A DNA stretch of 64,000 nt from Rhyacichthys aspro (Eukaryota > Chordata > Actinopteri > Gobiiformes > Rhyacichthyidae), in assembly GCA_036850595.1 (NCBI GenBank), contig CM072158.1:7951422-8015421 (forward strand), in the 5' to 3' direction. Under the pieces are notes generated by a model. The model made no database searches. It saw only the letters and a program-made list of their open reading frames with translations, and was not told the origin of the DNA. Below are positions 1 to 13,660 of this stretch, in pieces (the stretch's first letter is position 1; each line of letters starts with the position of its first letter). A program made the translations under genes and the position numbers.

Positions 1-3000
1 AATGGAGAGGGTTGTGTAAGGAAGGGCATCTTGTGTTAAAACATTGCCAAGCTTCTCATGCAGACTACTTTACTGTGGTGACCTCCGGATAGGGATAAGC
101 TAAAGGCACTTACTTTTCTTTTCTCATATACATAAAAAAATTGCATACTCCCCGTTTAAGGACTACCTTTAGCTTAATGGTTGTGTTATGCTAATGGATG
201 TATTCGTTGGAGTCTCTACCCAGTTTCAGACACACACAGCCAATATACTCATATTATATTTATAGGTGTGTATGCCAAATTGGACCTGCACTCACCAAAA
301 CAACAAAAAACAGAGCAAGGTTGTGTCACATTTAATTCCTGTCAACAAAACACTCACCAGTCCTTTCCTATGGGGTTTACCAACTGACTTTGACAATATT
401 CTTTCACCAATTTGCCAAAGCTACCTGTTTAGCTGCTCATTGATGTTCTGTGCATTTGTAAGCCAATACACTCACCCCTATATTGTCCGAGAGGGCCATA
501 GGTGTGGACACAGACATATGCAAATACCATGAGCTGAGATGTTCCGCTGCATTTTCACATAACTTTATTACCTAATGTACTTTTTTAGGTGTTGTAGCTG
601 TATAATTTACAGTCTGATTTAACGATATAGCAGACAAAAGAGGTGTAGCAAAGACGTGGTTGTAACACTGCTGCTAATTGTGGCTGGAGGCAATACATCT
701 CGGGGTAAACCCTCTGGTTTTTAAAAAAAATTTCATTAAAAGTTTTCTCTTTCTCTGAGCTCATCATAAATTTATGGAATGTGGAAAAAAAGGTGCCAAA
801 GTCACAGTGGCGGCCCGTAGTCAGCAGACTGGCCCATCTAGAGACAGCTCTAATGAGATGGGTATTCTCACCTCAGCAGTGCCAGTATATACAAAATTAT
901 ACAGGCGTAGTTCCACCGGGTGCATTAAGAAGTCCTGTTTTTTGGACTGAATAAAGCCTCGATTCGGTTTCCCGTCAGCTGCCAATGGACTGCAACACCA
1001 AACACAGAGGAGTACATAAAGATCTGGGCTGCATGTGACCATCAAAATGTCACAGTGGTGGAGAATAATGTGCCTGTAGACCTTTTATTAGTGACTCTCT
1101 GTCTGCGGGGGGACCTGTAATGACCGCGCTGCACTTCATCCCGCTGCAGACCTGGGGCTGTTTTAAGACAGGATGTGACATTTAAAAAAAACATGGGGGA
1201 CACTTGTCAAACAGGCCCGTGCTGTACTGGAGAGATAGGAGTGATTAAAGTGAATTAAATATTTAGGAAATGTGAATATTGTTACATTTACATCAATATA
1301 TGTTTGAAAAAATAGAGTGTAAGACTGTACTTATACAGTTTCCTGGATGTCCTGATCCTCTTATGCAACAAACTGAGAATACCTTTTTGGACCCTTTAAT
1401 CCAATAACAAGCAGGGACTTATTAAACAGATCACTGGGTTTGATACAAAGTGAACAGGTAACATGTATTTGACTCTACAGCACAATGGACACTTGTTAAA
1501 TAGGTTTGTTGACAGTGATTGGGCTGATTGTATAAGCTTCTGCTAATCATTAATGCTTCAAGGTGCCCCAATGGCAAAATCAGAGCTAACTGTAAAAAGG
1601 GATTAAACAACTGGCTATAGTGGAGGATATTTTAAAGAAACAAATGTCATATCTCTTTATTTACATTAAAATACATTCCTTTTTGACGTTTCTCTGCCCA
1701 TTTCTTACATTTATCCGTTTTAAATATTCAGTTCAGCGACACTGTGTAATTTCTAGTCGGTAGATCTCTGCTCTCATGTTTAAGAGCAATTCAATGATTA
1801 TCAGAATTTGTGTTTTTGGGCTGAAAGTTACGCAGGGCTCCTTTAAGTAAGTGCTTGAGAAGTTATTTCACCAAACACTGACACTCTTACAGCAATAATA
1901 ATTCATATCTTTGGTTCTCAACTCTGTGGTGTGCCATAAACCTCTAGTGGGACTCAGGACGTCTTTGAGATCATTTTGAGAAAAAACATTTAAAATGCAT
2001 AATTAAAATGCATTTGTTCTTGCAATGGTAAAAATGTTAGAAAGACAGTTTCTTATGGCAGAGAGCTTAATACATGTAAAGAAGTAAAATGTGGTGAATT
2101 TGTCTCATTTTCTGAGGCATTGCCAATGTTTATGTTCCGCAAATGGTATTGCTACTGTTCGCTAACATTTAAAAATCTAAAAAACATCACTGTGTTTTGG
2201 GAAGTGATAGAATAAATATGTAATATTCCTATTTGAATAAAGCGGCTCCCTGTGTAAATGGCTGTCAACATAAATATGTCACACTGCCGAATTACACTTG
2301 TATTAATGATGGTACTTGGAGAGACAAATATTTTTACGGTGATTTTTATTCTGTTTAGTCTTAAAAGCTCAGGTCCAGGCTGAAGGTTGGCTTTTGTAAT
2401 GTCTGAGGTGCCTGATTATTATTCATTCTGAGGGACTAACAGGTGGATAAAGGAAGTTAAATATCCTGCCAGGGATGTGTCAAATACACTTATTTTCAAG
2501 GCCAATCCATGTTCACTTCTCATTTGAAGTGCCGTACAGTGCTTCTGAAAGGCTATGGGAAACAAAAAAACCCTGCCAAATCAGCTCCGCACCATCGACA
2601 CAAGTGTCAAACAACACTCTGTCTCCAAAGGCTCGATATGAACTGCATTTGCATAATTGCCTCCCACACAAATTGCAGGATTTTATCTGAAAAACATAAC
2701 CTTGATAGTTTAGAGCTGGCTCACCTTGCTGGAAAAAAACCTCACAAAAGCAGCCTTTTTCAATTCAGCCATAAAAGTCACTTCAAATTTCAAGACATTA
2801 AGAGCTTACGGAGGTGACGTTTTTAAGTGTGTTTACCATTGAGGAGTTAATTGCTCTCCAGTGGGTGATGCACTTTATCACTTTATGTCTTTATAAAGAG
2901 GCAGCCGTGACATTGTTAGGTCTCAGTGGATGTGGCACAATCCATAAACAGATAAACAGGGACTATACGTTTCACGAGCTGTAAAAACTTCTGCTTAGGT

Positions 3001-6000
3001 TAGAGACACACTAAAGCAAACAGTTATAGTAAGGATCACAAAGTCCAACCGGCTTTCCCAATATATATAACTTTATTTAAAATATTGTTACAATTTATTA
3101 CTCTACACAACATTTTAAACTTTTTTTCTTACATTGGTTAGTAAACCTTCATTGTGTTTTAGATATAAAACTCATTTTGTGGCCTGCATCAGTTGTTATC
3201 ACTGTCTTTAGTTTGTGAAGCTCAATCCAACCAAACCTCTAATGCATAAAATTAATGATCAACAGTGGCTCTAGTATTTTACACTATAATTTCCCCAAAC
3301 ATTATAATTTCTGCTTAAATAAATAAAAGTTTGCATTGGAGAAACAAGAGTGCATTTTTTGTCCAAAGGATATTCTCTTAACTTTTTTTTTTTTAAACAA
3401 CTATTTACAGGTTAAGCTGAAGATTGACAAACAATGCCTTTAATCAATATACTGTATGTCATTGACTAATTGCAATGGAAATAAAGTCTCAAAGCAAAAT
3501 GACACAAAGGCTAACACTTTTAGTTAAAACAGCACTTACATCCACCCGTCATGTTAGTCGAGAATTAGACCGTAGTTGCTGAAGGAGAGGTCAGCAGTGT
3601 GCGTTTTTGAGAGCTTACACAATGTCTCAGGAAACAGAAACTTGACTCACTTCAAAAACACTGTCTTGTGAAATGCGGTAAAAATCAAAATGGAGACAAA
3701 TATCTCACACAAGACTGAAAAGGCTGGTGTGTTTCTATAGCAACAGCAACACTTTGATGAGATTCAGTGGAGGCTGCGGTGACAAAGTTTTTTGAGAGGC
3801 TTACACAAACATATTTCAATATTTTGTGGCTGCCGTGTATAACCTGTACCTTCTGATATTTTTCATAACGATACATTAACAAAACGCCCAGCGATACAAA
3901 CACAGCGGACCTGACAAACAGAAAGTATCGATCACAGGTCGACTATAAATGAGGCCTTTTTAACATTCAAATCAATGCTCTGCGTTCACCTCAACACTGT
4001 TACACTGAATTCATCGGCTGAAACACAACACACCTGACTCACTGTGACCGGATGATGGCACTTACTCACGAGACAAACCAAACCAAACCAAGAAAAAGGA
4101 AGCAGCAGATTTTTCTACGAAGCATATTAACAGCAGCACAAGCCACACGGACGGAGAACGAACATTGAACGGTAAAAAACACGGGCTCAAATACATTGGG
4201 AAAGAGGAGCGAGTCTGGAATAGAAAGGAACAGTGAGCGCTGTTGTCGGGTTGAGTCAACGTGGTGCTGCCACGGCAACCGCATCGCCGTGACGATGAGG
4301 AGAGGAACCTGGAGACTGTTAGAGCAGAGGACAGACGGGCAGTACACCTCTATCCATTTCTCCGACCTATTACAATGAAAAATACATCATGGTTGAGCAA
4401 GTCCAATTCAGATGTCATCCATTTCTAAACTGGCTATTACTCTGGCTGTCACAATGACCACACGCCTTCCAGCACATTTCACCTCTTATTTCTACAATAT
4501 GCCTCTACACAATGGACACATTCCTGTAGCAGCTTAAGTGCCTCTCGAACAGAGCCAACAAATCGACTGAAAATCACTGTTAATGCGCACATGACAGTTG
4601 GAAGATAGGGTGCATTAAACAAAAAAAAAAAGCACGAGTGAACGAGTGTTACATAGACAAAAGAAGATGCCTGCCATTTGTTTCCATCTGTCTGCTGTCT
4701 TTGCACTTGATACAAAATCCCATCTTCATTTGCTGGCTCACATGGCGACAGCTCATCAGACACGTCCAATCAGCGCCTAAAAGCTTATCAGCAATGTCAA
4801 CGGTAAACACAAAGGACACACATGCAGTTCCACACAAACAGGCCTGCTCCAAGGTAACTTAGTCCGAGCGAATCCAGGCATAAAATAAAATAAAAGATTG
4901 AACCGAAAACTGAACAGGAGTGGAAAAACACATTTTTAAATTAAAACTGAACTTGAACCTGTGTGCTCTCTCGGAGATGCAGTTTTTGGTTGTTGCCAGG
5001 AGGCATGGGAAGCAGAAGTGTCAGTAATGATTACGACTAGCCCTTAGTGGGATAAACAAATCTATTGCATCCATGTGAATTTAATACATTTATACTCCAA
5101 TCAGAGGTTATTAGATGTCTCCAAAATAAGCTGTGCGTTTTACACACTAAAGACCGACTTAAAAAGATAAATATTCCATCATCTTTAACCAATAAAAATG
5201 AAATGTTCCACAAAAAAAATGACTAATCTTGGTTAAAAATTATATATCATCTCATGTGCACTTACACACAGACAAATAACTAATACTGAATGGATCGAGA
5301 GGCAGACAGCGGCCTGCGTTGCTCTGTATGCTGGTGGCACTCACTAACACCCATCTGTCCTCCTGATGTGGTTAATGGACAAACTGCAGAGGAGTGATAC
5401 TTGGAGGCTGAGTTACTGAGCCCCAGGGATCGCTCTTTTAAGAAGCTCTGGAAGGATTTCTGCTTCAAACGTGCCACTACAGCTCTCTTATGTGCTGCTG
5501 CTCTCTGCTGTCTGCTCAGAAAACTGCAGTTTAATCCAATCTGCAACCTGTCAATCAGCCTCTACATGTATAATCTGAGACACTTTAAAACATTACTGTT
5601 TGGTGCCAGCAAGCTTTTTGCTTGAGAGAAAAGCTCTGCGGCATACAATTAGCCCCTAACTTTGAAGCTCTGAGCTCTGCAGAATTGCCATGATAAAACA
5701 CTTGAGGGGGATAAATACCAACATGGACATTAATGGCCGACTGCCAAAGAATGTCATTCTAATGTAGCATTGAAAAAAACAACATACAGTGAAAATTAAT
5801 GAAGATTAGTAAGAGTAGTTTGAATGCTTAGTCTCAAACTCCTATAATAATCTGTATTTAACTAGAATCAAACCACACTGTTATGAACATGTGCCCCAAT
5901 ATATCTATATATTTCTGTCAGAACACTTCTGATGCCACATAAAAATATCTGTGTCAATGTCCAGCATCAGAATAATCCAATCACTGTCTCTAGAAGCTGT

Positions 6001-6440
6001 CTTCTGAGCTCAGTCCATCACTCGAGAGCTGCGATGAAGACTTTCAAGCAAACTGGCTGTCCCAGTCCCATTCTAGATGTCAGCCTTTATGTGCTGCTAC
6101 CTTGAAGTTCTCCCTTTGCGCTGCGGTACATCCTGGTACTCCCAGAGCCTCCGATCACAGGGCAGATGCATTCAGGAAAACAAAACACTTTTATGGAAAT
6201 CTAGTAAATGATATGAAAGTTGGCTTCTGTTTATTTTCCTTCACTGCTGTCCTCACTGCGTTTGTTTATCCCTGGATTCTGGAGTTTATGTGTGACATTT
6301 CCCAAATTGGTCACTTGTGTTTGTTTTGCGTGGGCATGGATCAGCTCAGTCTCTCTCCATGCTGTGTTTGTCGATGACTCTCTTTTGGGTGTGATGATGT
6401 TAGTGGACCAGTTTCTGGTTTTCTGGTGAGGGCTGGTGTG
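1..6440. other. Region without coding exons; candidate long snx27 3' UTR
   Basis: No open frame here has splice-flanked, recognisable protein sequence; those present are short and AT-rich. The region lies directly downstream of snx27 on the minus strand. Minus-strand AATAAA hexamers occur near 3073-3078 and 3096-3101, so part of it (about 3.07-6.44 kb) could be a long snx27 3' UTR, as the human gene has a long one (known of the family; extent here is inference). Blocks at 800-1160 and 5640-5760 look less AT-rich and more complex than their surroundings and may be conserved non-coding sequence, which cannot be tested without alignment. Confidence 0.4.
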
Positions 6441-6442
6441 TT

Positions 6443-6513
6443 TTAGGACGTTGCAATCTCACCCCCTAGGTGGCGCCATCCCTTCTGTTGTGTCTCCAAC
6501 GGCGGCAGATACT
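6443..6513 (-). other. Candidate alternative last coding exon of snx27
   Basis: The final snx27 exon contains ATG|GTGAGC at 6748/6747, a strong donor-like site. On the same strand, TGTTGCAG ends at 6514. Joining 6748 to 6513 keeps the frame and adds 23 residues beginning EYLPPLETQQ, ending at TAA 6445-6443. The polypyrimidine tract is weak (GT-rich). Human SNX27 is known to have C-terminal isoforms, so an alternative end is plausible. The same block also resembles a CTCF site, so coding use is unproven. Confidence 0.3.
6462..6476 (+). promoter_or_regulatory. CTCF-like motif downstream of snx27
   Basis: The sequence CCCCCTAGGTGGCGCC fits the CTCF core CCASYAGRKGGCRS with one mismatch (third position). 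It overlaps the candidate alternative last exon of snx27. Confidence 0.35.
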
Positions 6514-6546
6514 CTGCAACACACGCAACATCCATCAGTGGCAAAC

Positions 6547-6552
6547 TTTATT
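6547..6552 (-). terminator. Proximal polyadenylation signal of snx27
   Basis: AATAAA on the minus strand about 90 nt beyond the unspliced snx27 stop at 6641. It would end a short-3'-UTR isoform. If the 6748 donor is used instead, this signal falls inside an intron. Confidence 0.5.
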
Positions 6553-6640
6553 GAATCTCATGTTACTGAGTGAATGCCAATTGAAAGCTGAGACACAACA
6601 CAGACGTCTGTTGGCCATAGCAACAGTGTCATCGTGACAA

Positions 6641-9600
6641 TTAGCAGATTTTATAAATGGCTTCAAATTTTATAATACTTAAAGCAGCAGTCGCTTTAAC
6701 AAACTCCATATGTACAATACATATACAACATTCAGGACTGAGCTCACCATTGTTGCTGCAGTTTTTGTTGTCTTTGTCAGATGCCTCTTCCTCAACCTGA
6801 AGTAGAGCAGAAAGTTACACACCGCTACACAACAGTTCTTATTAAACTTGGCACAGAGTCAGAGTTCAAGAATAAGAGGAAAGGAGCGGCCCGTACCTGT
6901 TTCCTCCACTTCAGCTCACAAAAGACCCGCTCGAAGCACTCGTGCATGTAGTTGAACTGGGACAGAATGAAAACAACTGTTAGTTTGGCAATACAACCCA
7001 ATTATTGTACAATAACAGAGGCAAGTCACTTTTTAGATGTTATTTGTTTGTTTCTCCTTAGTTTCCTTGAAGTGCTTTAACTTAACTCAATTATATTTTT
7101 ATTAGAGTGAGGTCAAATTAAACAATAACAATATGGCACTCACATATGGAGTGAAGATCTTGACCCATCGTGGTTTCTTCTCTCCCCTCGCGTACTCAAA
7201 ACAAAAGGCCATCCCTTCCTCGTCAGTGTCCCAGCGCTGCATCTCGCTCCACTCGAAGGCAATCACCTGGTTCTGAATAAACACAACAGAAATAAACTTG
7301 AACAAAGCGACAAAACTAAAACGAGAGACAAAAATGAGACACACAGACTCACCTCAAGTGTGCCGTCCTCTGTGCAGGCATGCAGCTTGAAGTGATTGAT
7401 GCTGATGGCTGTGATCACATGCCCCTTTCTCCGGGAGTCGCAGGAGCAGTGCGGGAACACCACCTCATTGTAGCCCTCACACGACCGCAACAGGCTCAGG
7501 TACTGCAAAAACACATTTCTCATTAAATATATATAGTTCACGGATGGATTTACCATTGTATTATTGTATTATAGACGCTGTATTATTTATATCTCACTTG
7601 ACATCACACGTAGAAATTAAAGAGATTAAAAAATGTCCTACTTAACTACAACAATTGTTTTAAGGTTATATAGAAATGGAAACATCTAAATTGATCGAGC
7701 AAAGTTGTGTATGAGGCTCCTACTCGTAATATTTCTTCAAACAGCAATAAAAAACTACAAACACTAAATCACGAGTCAGTACTTGTGTAGCACTCCCTGA
7801 TGAGATATTCCCACTTTTTAAACCAAAGCTTTCTTATAAATAAAATACTTCTATTCATTTTTGGTGATGGCTCTGGTTAGCGGGCTCCCTTCCTGAACAA
7901 AGACTGGTCTGTGGGACTGACCGTGGCCATCTTGCGCTGCTCTGCCAGTTTCTGCAGCTGGTAGGATTTGTCCTCTGTTTTTATGAATCCCTTCTTCACA
8001 TCATCCAATGCCTGGACGCACATGGGGGGCAACGGGACAAGGGCGACAGGAAGGGAGAAAACACCATTTATCAAGTCAGGTCCCGAAATATAAACACTTG
8101 ATAAACAATAACCAATAGATATAAGTACAATGGTTACTTGTAAACACCGTCTGAATGGGTTTGTTTTTATGCTAGTCAGGAGTCTATGCGGCATATGTGC
8201 TGTCTTTACTCGTTTAAATGGGACTGCTGAACCTCACATGCCGCAAATACTTCAGGTAACTGGCCTTCATTTGTCAGACAACAGCTTAAGGCTAAAGCTG
8301 CGACGGCTAAGTTTAATTTAATGTTACAGAAGAAATTTCCTGTGGTTTGCCAGTGTAGGTTTATATCCGGAAATTTGTCATGAAAGCGTAGATAACCTGT
8401 AAAAAATGTTAAACTCAAGGGTAAAAAGGCTCAAATCATACAATACTTTTAATATATTTTGTTAATTAAGACATAGGAGAGCTTTGAGCATCAATATTTG
8501 GGTATAAAAGTGAGTAAAAGTAACAGTGTGCAGTAGAATAAGTGTTTACTATTGGTTCCTTTAATAAAGTGGCTTTTTAAATATGAACAAAATCACGTAT
8601 GATCAAATATAAAGTACTATTTAGCGTGGGGCACATAAATAATAAGGAAAAACATACAAGAGTTCCCACAAGTTGGTACCAGTGGGACTGAATCATAATT
8701 ACTACCTGGTGAAAGCAGTAGTGCAGTGCCAGAGGGTTGTCTCTGAGCAACTCCTCCTCCTGGAAGCTGAATAACCATTTGCGAAGCGCCAAGCAAGTCC
8801 CCGGGACAGCTGACGTGTAGTTCTGCACATAAAGCTTGTGGGGAAACTCGTTAGGTGCCAGCTTCCGCACTGAAACAAAAGTTTAAACCAGGAGAGGGTT
8901 GAATACAGAGGTAAAGGACAGGATGTAACTGAATTATTATTTAGTTTGACCTACACTAATTACCTGCCATAGAGATTAACATACCCATGAGCCAATTACA
9001 CTACATTTACCAGTGGGAAGTCTCTAATTAAAATTAACCCAGACGTTAGTAGTAGTCACCTTCCTGAGGCTATTCAACTATTATGAACAACTCTTACCAA
9101 ATGAGTGGTTGATGACTTCAAAAAGGGCAAAGTAGCTCGCCATAATGCTGTCCATTCCGACCTTCAACACTAATGCCTACAGCAAATGCAAATCAGAGTG
9201 AGCAATACAAAAGAGGGGCTGTTATTGGACCATAAAATTATAAAAGCTGCAAAGATGAAGGCTCTAAGCAGTAAAGAAATGCTTGTTAAAAATATATATA
9301 AGCAGAGCGTGTGACCTCACCTGGTACACCTGGTCTGTGGTACTGTTCTTGCGGACTCTCACAGAAATGGTGGTCTTGTCCGGCAGTGCTATCCGCAGTT
9401 CTACATCTGTCACACCGTTGTAGTTCTACAAAAGCAAGAAGATTTACAGTGACATTTGGACATGTTACAACTGGGAACACAGCAAAACTAATACTAGTTC
9501 TTTACATTTTCAATACATCTGCAGTCATTTACTTTTTCTGCTGCGCTAAGCAAGGAAATCTTTGTAACCTTTTAAAATGCAATTAAAATGCTCTGACATT

Positions 9601-12600
9601 AATCTACCTAAATACTATTAATCAAATATATGCTCATGAAAGCCTTGACAAACAGAATGCATACCTCGTCTGATTCAGAAAGAAACTCTTGCATGATGTC
9701 ACTCTCTCCAATTACCCGTACAGAGCACACTAGACACAAGAACAGAAAACAGAAAACAGAGAAAGTTTGAGGAAGATCAAAACAAACTGAATTGAAAAGG
9801 ACAGACAAATGACAAAATCAGTTATATACAGTGTTTTCCATAAACAACATAAAAAAACGTCTTATCTATGGCAGACGAGAGCCAATTCAGTGCTCTTTAA
9901 TTTTGAATTCATTAATTTTTCCAATCTAAAAATTCAGGTTTAGTCATTGTTTGTTCTTTAAACAACATGTATTAGAAGTTATCCACGATAAGGGTGCATT
10001 TATAAATCAGAAACTTTTAAGTATGGTCCTACCTCGCTCAAGGTATTCTTCCAGGCCTCTACGGCGAGCGTCAAGCTGCTGTTCAGACAATGAAAAGGGC
10101 CATTTTCCAGGAAGCTTAGGGAAGTTGAAGTTGGAGAACTCTCTTTTTAGGTTCTGGTGTAAAATGGCAAACTCCCGGTAGCGCTTTGAGCATAGCTGTC
10201 TCCCTGACATATACACGTTGTACACCTATGGGCATGAAATAACAATCAAATCACAGAAGATTAGAAACAGGGAAGGTTATTTCTGTGCTGGTGTTGATTG
10301 TAGAGATTTTGTTTGCACTTTTCATACATAAATTCTATTGGTAACTCTGTGGTTGCAGTGTTGCATAATTTAAAAAGGTTCACATCTGACAGTAGTGTTA
10401 TTTTGTTACATATTTTCTCACTCTTATCTTATTCTGGGTTTTCTGGAGGAAATCCCAGTAGACAGTAGGGCTGCATGATATTTGGAAAACATGTGGTATG
10501 TGATATGCTGAATATTATGATTGATTTTCATGACTAATATTTGACTTGTTTTGGCAGAGTAAAAACTGAATTGTATTGTTTACTGTTGAAGATCTAATTT
10601 TCACTTTGACTGATACCACAAACTTTTACATTTGGTTGCACCACAGTTCAATTTAAAGGCTCCTTCAGCCAATTATTCGTAACACAATAATGATATGTTG
10701 TGAAGCAACTACTAGACAGTAACAGGTATGAAGAACATTCAAACATGCACAAAGGCTGGGACGGACTGAATACTCAAATTCACAGTGTGTCGGGTGATTT
10801 AATATTCCACCAATTCACATGACTACTTACCACAAACCTCTCGGAGTGCTGCTCTACGTGTTTGTATGTGGGAATGGAGATGGGCACAGCCTGCTTGTCA
10901 CTGTAGTCGTAATTGGGTTGGACATCTTCTCCTCCTTCCAATCCATCAGCCTCCTGGGGCGGGACGGACAGCACTACCAGGACAAGCTCCTTCTCTCCAG
11001 CTCGGATCAGGTCCACCACCTGTTTGTGTGTGGCACCTTCAACACTCACCCCATTTCTAAAGGAAAAGAGAGAACAACATTAGAACAGATAAGCAAAAAG
11101 ACTGATGGTAATTATCATTCACAAGCCTCCATTACAGTGTGAATTAACTGTGTACTAATGTCACTTTGATTGGATTATGTTTTCTTTATTGATAGTAATA
11201 ATAACAGGAAAGCTGAGCAACTAGATCTGCCTTTACTTGTCCCTCTCTGTTGATGCCATGAGACACCACTGTCTCCACTTTGCTGAGGCCAGATGGCACA
11301 AGCATCAGGTGTCACTGCTAATCTTCCTGTGAGAAACAGTGGGATAGGTACAGGAAAAAAGAAGCAGACATGCCACGGTGTTTCTTGTGTAATTTATAAA
11401 ACTGTAACCTCAGGTAAATAGGTAAAATGGCAGAGGCAGATTAAAATAAAGACAAGAAAGTTTGTCTTGTGGGAGTACTGATGGCACAGATCTGAAGTGT
11501 TGAACCAGAAAGTGAAATATGGGAAGTGAAGAAGTGAGAAGAGTAAAGGGACTATTTAATGTCCCAGCATTCAGCACCCCTCTGCCCTCAATTATTGTTA
11601 TGTCAGCCATAACAGAAACAGAACAGTGACCGTGCCTAAAATGTTTAAGCAGCTGATTGGCACAATAGGAAGTTAAAAAGGAATAATAGTTGATAAAAAA
11701 GAAAATTCGACATTATCAACTGAACTATCAGTTGCTATAATAAACACATTATATACTTTATTGTATCCTATTATGGGATTTAAAGAAACTGACTTTTTCT
11801 CAGATTTTATACCACTGTAAAATTGCCCTTGAATATGAGTTCTTAGAAACTAGCTTACATTTTACTATTTGCGGTAGTTTCAAAAAATAGTAACATCTGA
11901 ATGAATCTTTTAGATTTATGTTTTCCTATCCCTACAACAAAGTTAATGATCTTTTGAGATTCTGAAATAGCCCAGCTGGTTACAATGTCACATGATAACA
12001 TCCAATTCTGTCATATGACCAAAGCTCTAGATTAGCAGTGGAGCTGAAAATGCAGGTTGAGGAAAACTTTTTGACGCTTCAGCAAAGTGTGACTGTGTTC
12101 CTTCTTTCAGGTTTCTCTTCTCCATTAGTCAATATTTAACCTGTAGATGTATAAAAATGTTTTACCCCAAACTGAACTTGAAATTTACAGTTTTCTAGAC
12201 CACAAAGGCACCCGCACCTTTAAAAATGTTGTACAAAAGTTCAAAATTGTCATGTCATTGGTGATATTCTGCTCTGTCTAGTGTTTCTTGTGTGCTGTAT
12301 GACAAATCTACCCCTGTATGTAAAGTATGACTGACACATGGATGACAGATCTATGTTACACCTGTCTGCAAATACATCAGACAAAATTTGTCTATTTATA
12401 AGTCATATCAGTACCTACTTGATAACATGTTAATACATTTTCAAGGCAATCTAAATAACAATGTAATTACTTATTTACTCTTTATTTTTCCTCTCCTGAC
12501 TTACCAAAAATAGTGGTACCACACAGTGGTGGCTTTAGCATGAAGAGTACTCAAGGACACAGACTACGATAAAGGACAATAACATGAGCCAACTTAAATA

Positions 12601-13442
12601 GCCCCACAGAACAAAATCACACAAACACAATCTAGTGGTTACTCTGGCAGGAAAGTGGGGCACACATCCAAACAAGATGATGCTGAAAACACTGACAACT
12701 GACTGCACCGTTTTCATTTAGTAACATCATATAAATCTCGGTTGTGAACTGGAGAAAGCAATGTAAACAAGGCTGTCGTTTGTATTTCCTGCAAACTGAA
12801 GCAGCCACTGCGCAAACTGGGCTCTGGAAGATGTCAGTTACCTGAGCAGCTAACAGGCTAGCGTCAGAGCTAATCAACATGCACAGCCTGTTATCCAACT
12901 TATGTAAGGCGGATAGCTTTCCCTTTTCCTAATTAGCATTAGCTTGCATGAGCTATGGTACTTTTAGTATTATCGTCTTCAAACCAGATAAATGACCATC
13001 AACAACCTTACGAGGTAAATTACTTAAAATTGTCATATTCCCTGGTGACGGTTGTCTTGAGGAGGTGTTTGAGATTCACAGAGTGTAGAGCTCAGCAGAG
13101 AAGCTAGCACTGTGCTAATGTCCTGGCTAACGTAAATGTAGACGAGTCGACTTACACCTCCAGGATCCGGTCTCCCTTCGCTATCCCCGCTCGGTCCGCC
13201 GCTCCCCCGGGCAGCACGGCGCTGACATGCTGCAGAGGAGCATACAACTCTCCGTTAATGCTCCGGAGCTGGCCCCCTTCGCTAACCTGACCGCGCACAT
13301 TGAAGCCGTAGCCGGATTCGGACTTGACGATCCTCACCACCCGAGGACCTGAGGTTACCGTAGCCGCCGTGGAGCCGACCACCGGGCCGTTACGGGACGC
13401 TGAGGGGAAAGCTGTCCGAGTTTCATCGCCTTCATCCGCCAT
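6641..13442 (-). CDS. snx27: Sorting nexin-27 (PDZ, PX and FERM-like domains)
   Basis: Endosomal adaptor that links PDZ-ligand cargo to retromer and recycles it to the plasma membrane (family knowledge). Coding exons on minus: 13442-13156, 11056-10831, 10225-10033, 9729-9665, 9425-9321, 9176-9098, 8869-8706, 8011-7922, 7502-7353, 7272-7144, 6956-6897 and 6796-6641. All junctions are GT-AG and phases agree, giving about 567 residues. The PDZ domain starts near residue 34, with the ligand-binding loop GYGF at 44-47. The PX domain (exons 2-4) has the RYREF phosphoinositide motif, and the FERM-like module fills exons 5-11. The start shown is the Met of MADEGD; an in-frame Met lies three codons upstream (13451). 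The FERM-like part is nearly collinear with human SNX27 from memory. The last exon is uncertain because it contains a donor-like site (see the separate entry). Introns are short, the largest being about 2.1 kb. Confidence 0.95.
10461..10560. repeat. Fragment of a dispersed DNA-transposon-like repeat
   Basis: The block begins TAGGGCTGCATGATATTTGG and continues AT-rich with ATTATGATTG. It resembles the left end of a very common fish repeat (GGGCTGCACGAT...), probably a non-autonomous hAT-type element. It lies in snx27 intron 2 (10830-10226). The right end was not identified. Family assignment is from memory of fish genomes. Confidence 0.4.
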
Positions 13443-13451
13443 CTTATCCAT

Positions 13452-13660
13452 AGGCCCTACCCCCCTCCGGTCGATCGGTGTCTTCGAGTAAATTCAAAAC
13501 AACAGTCGGCAGTGTCCCTCCGCGGCGCTGCTCCACAGACCCGCTGTTGTTGAGGACCCGCCCCTCGCTGCGTCACGGGACACGGCCAGGTCATGTGACC
13601 TCCTGGGGGCGTCACCCAAAGGCTCCTGCGCCCAAACTATTTCTAAGGTGATGGCACTGA
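13452..13660 (-). promoter_or_regulatory. GC-rich snx27 promoter region with M-box
   Basis: CpG-rich sequence lies immediately upstream of the snx27 start, in contrast to the AT-rich surroundings. No TATA box is evident. At 13589-13600 lies GGTCATGTGACC, which contains TCATGTGA, the M-box/CLEAR-type site of MITF/TFE factors. CGTCACGG lies just upstream on the plus strand. This is consistent with a housekeeping promoter; factor binding is inference. Confidence 0.5.

Noticed and set aside
11570..11590. TTCAGCACC, left half of a REST/NRSF site
   Set aside because: The right half (GGACAGCGCC) is absent at the proper spacing.
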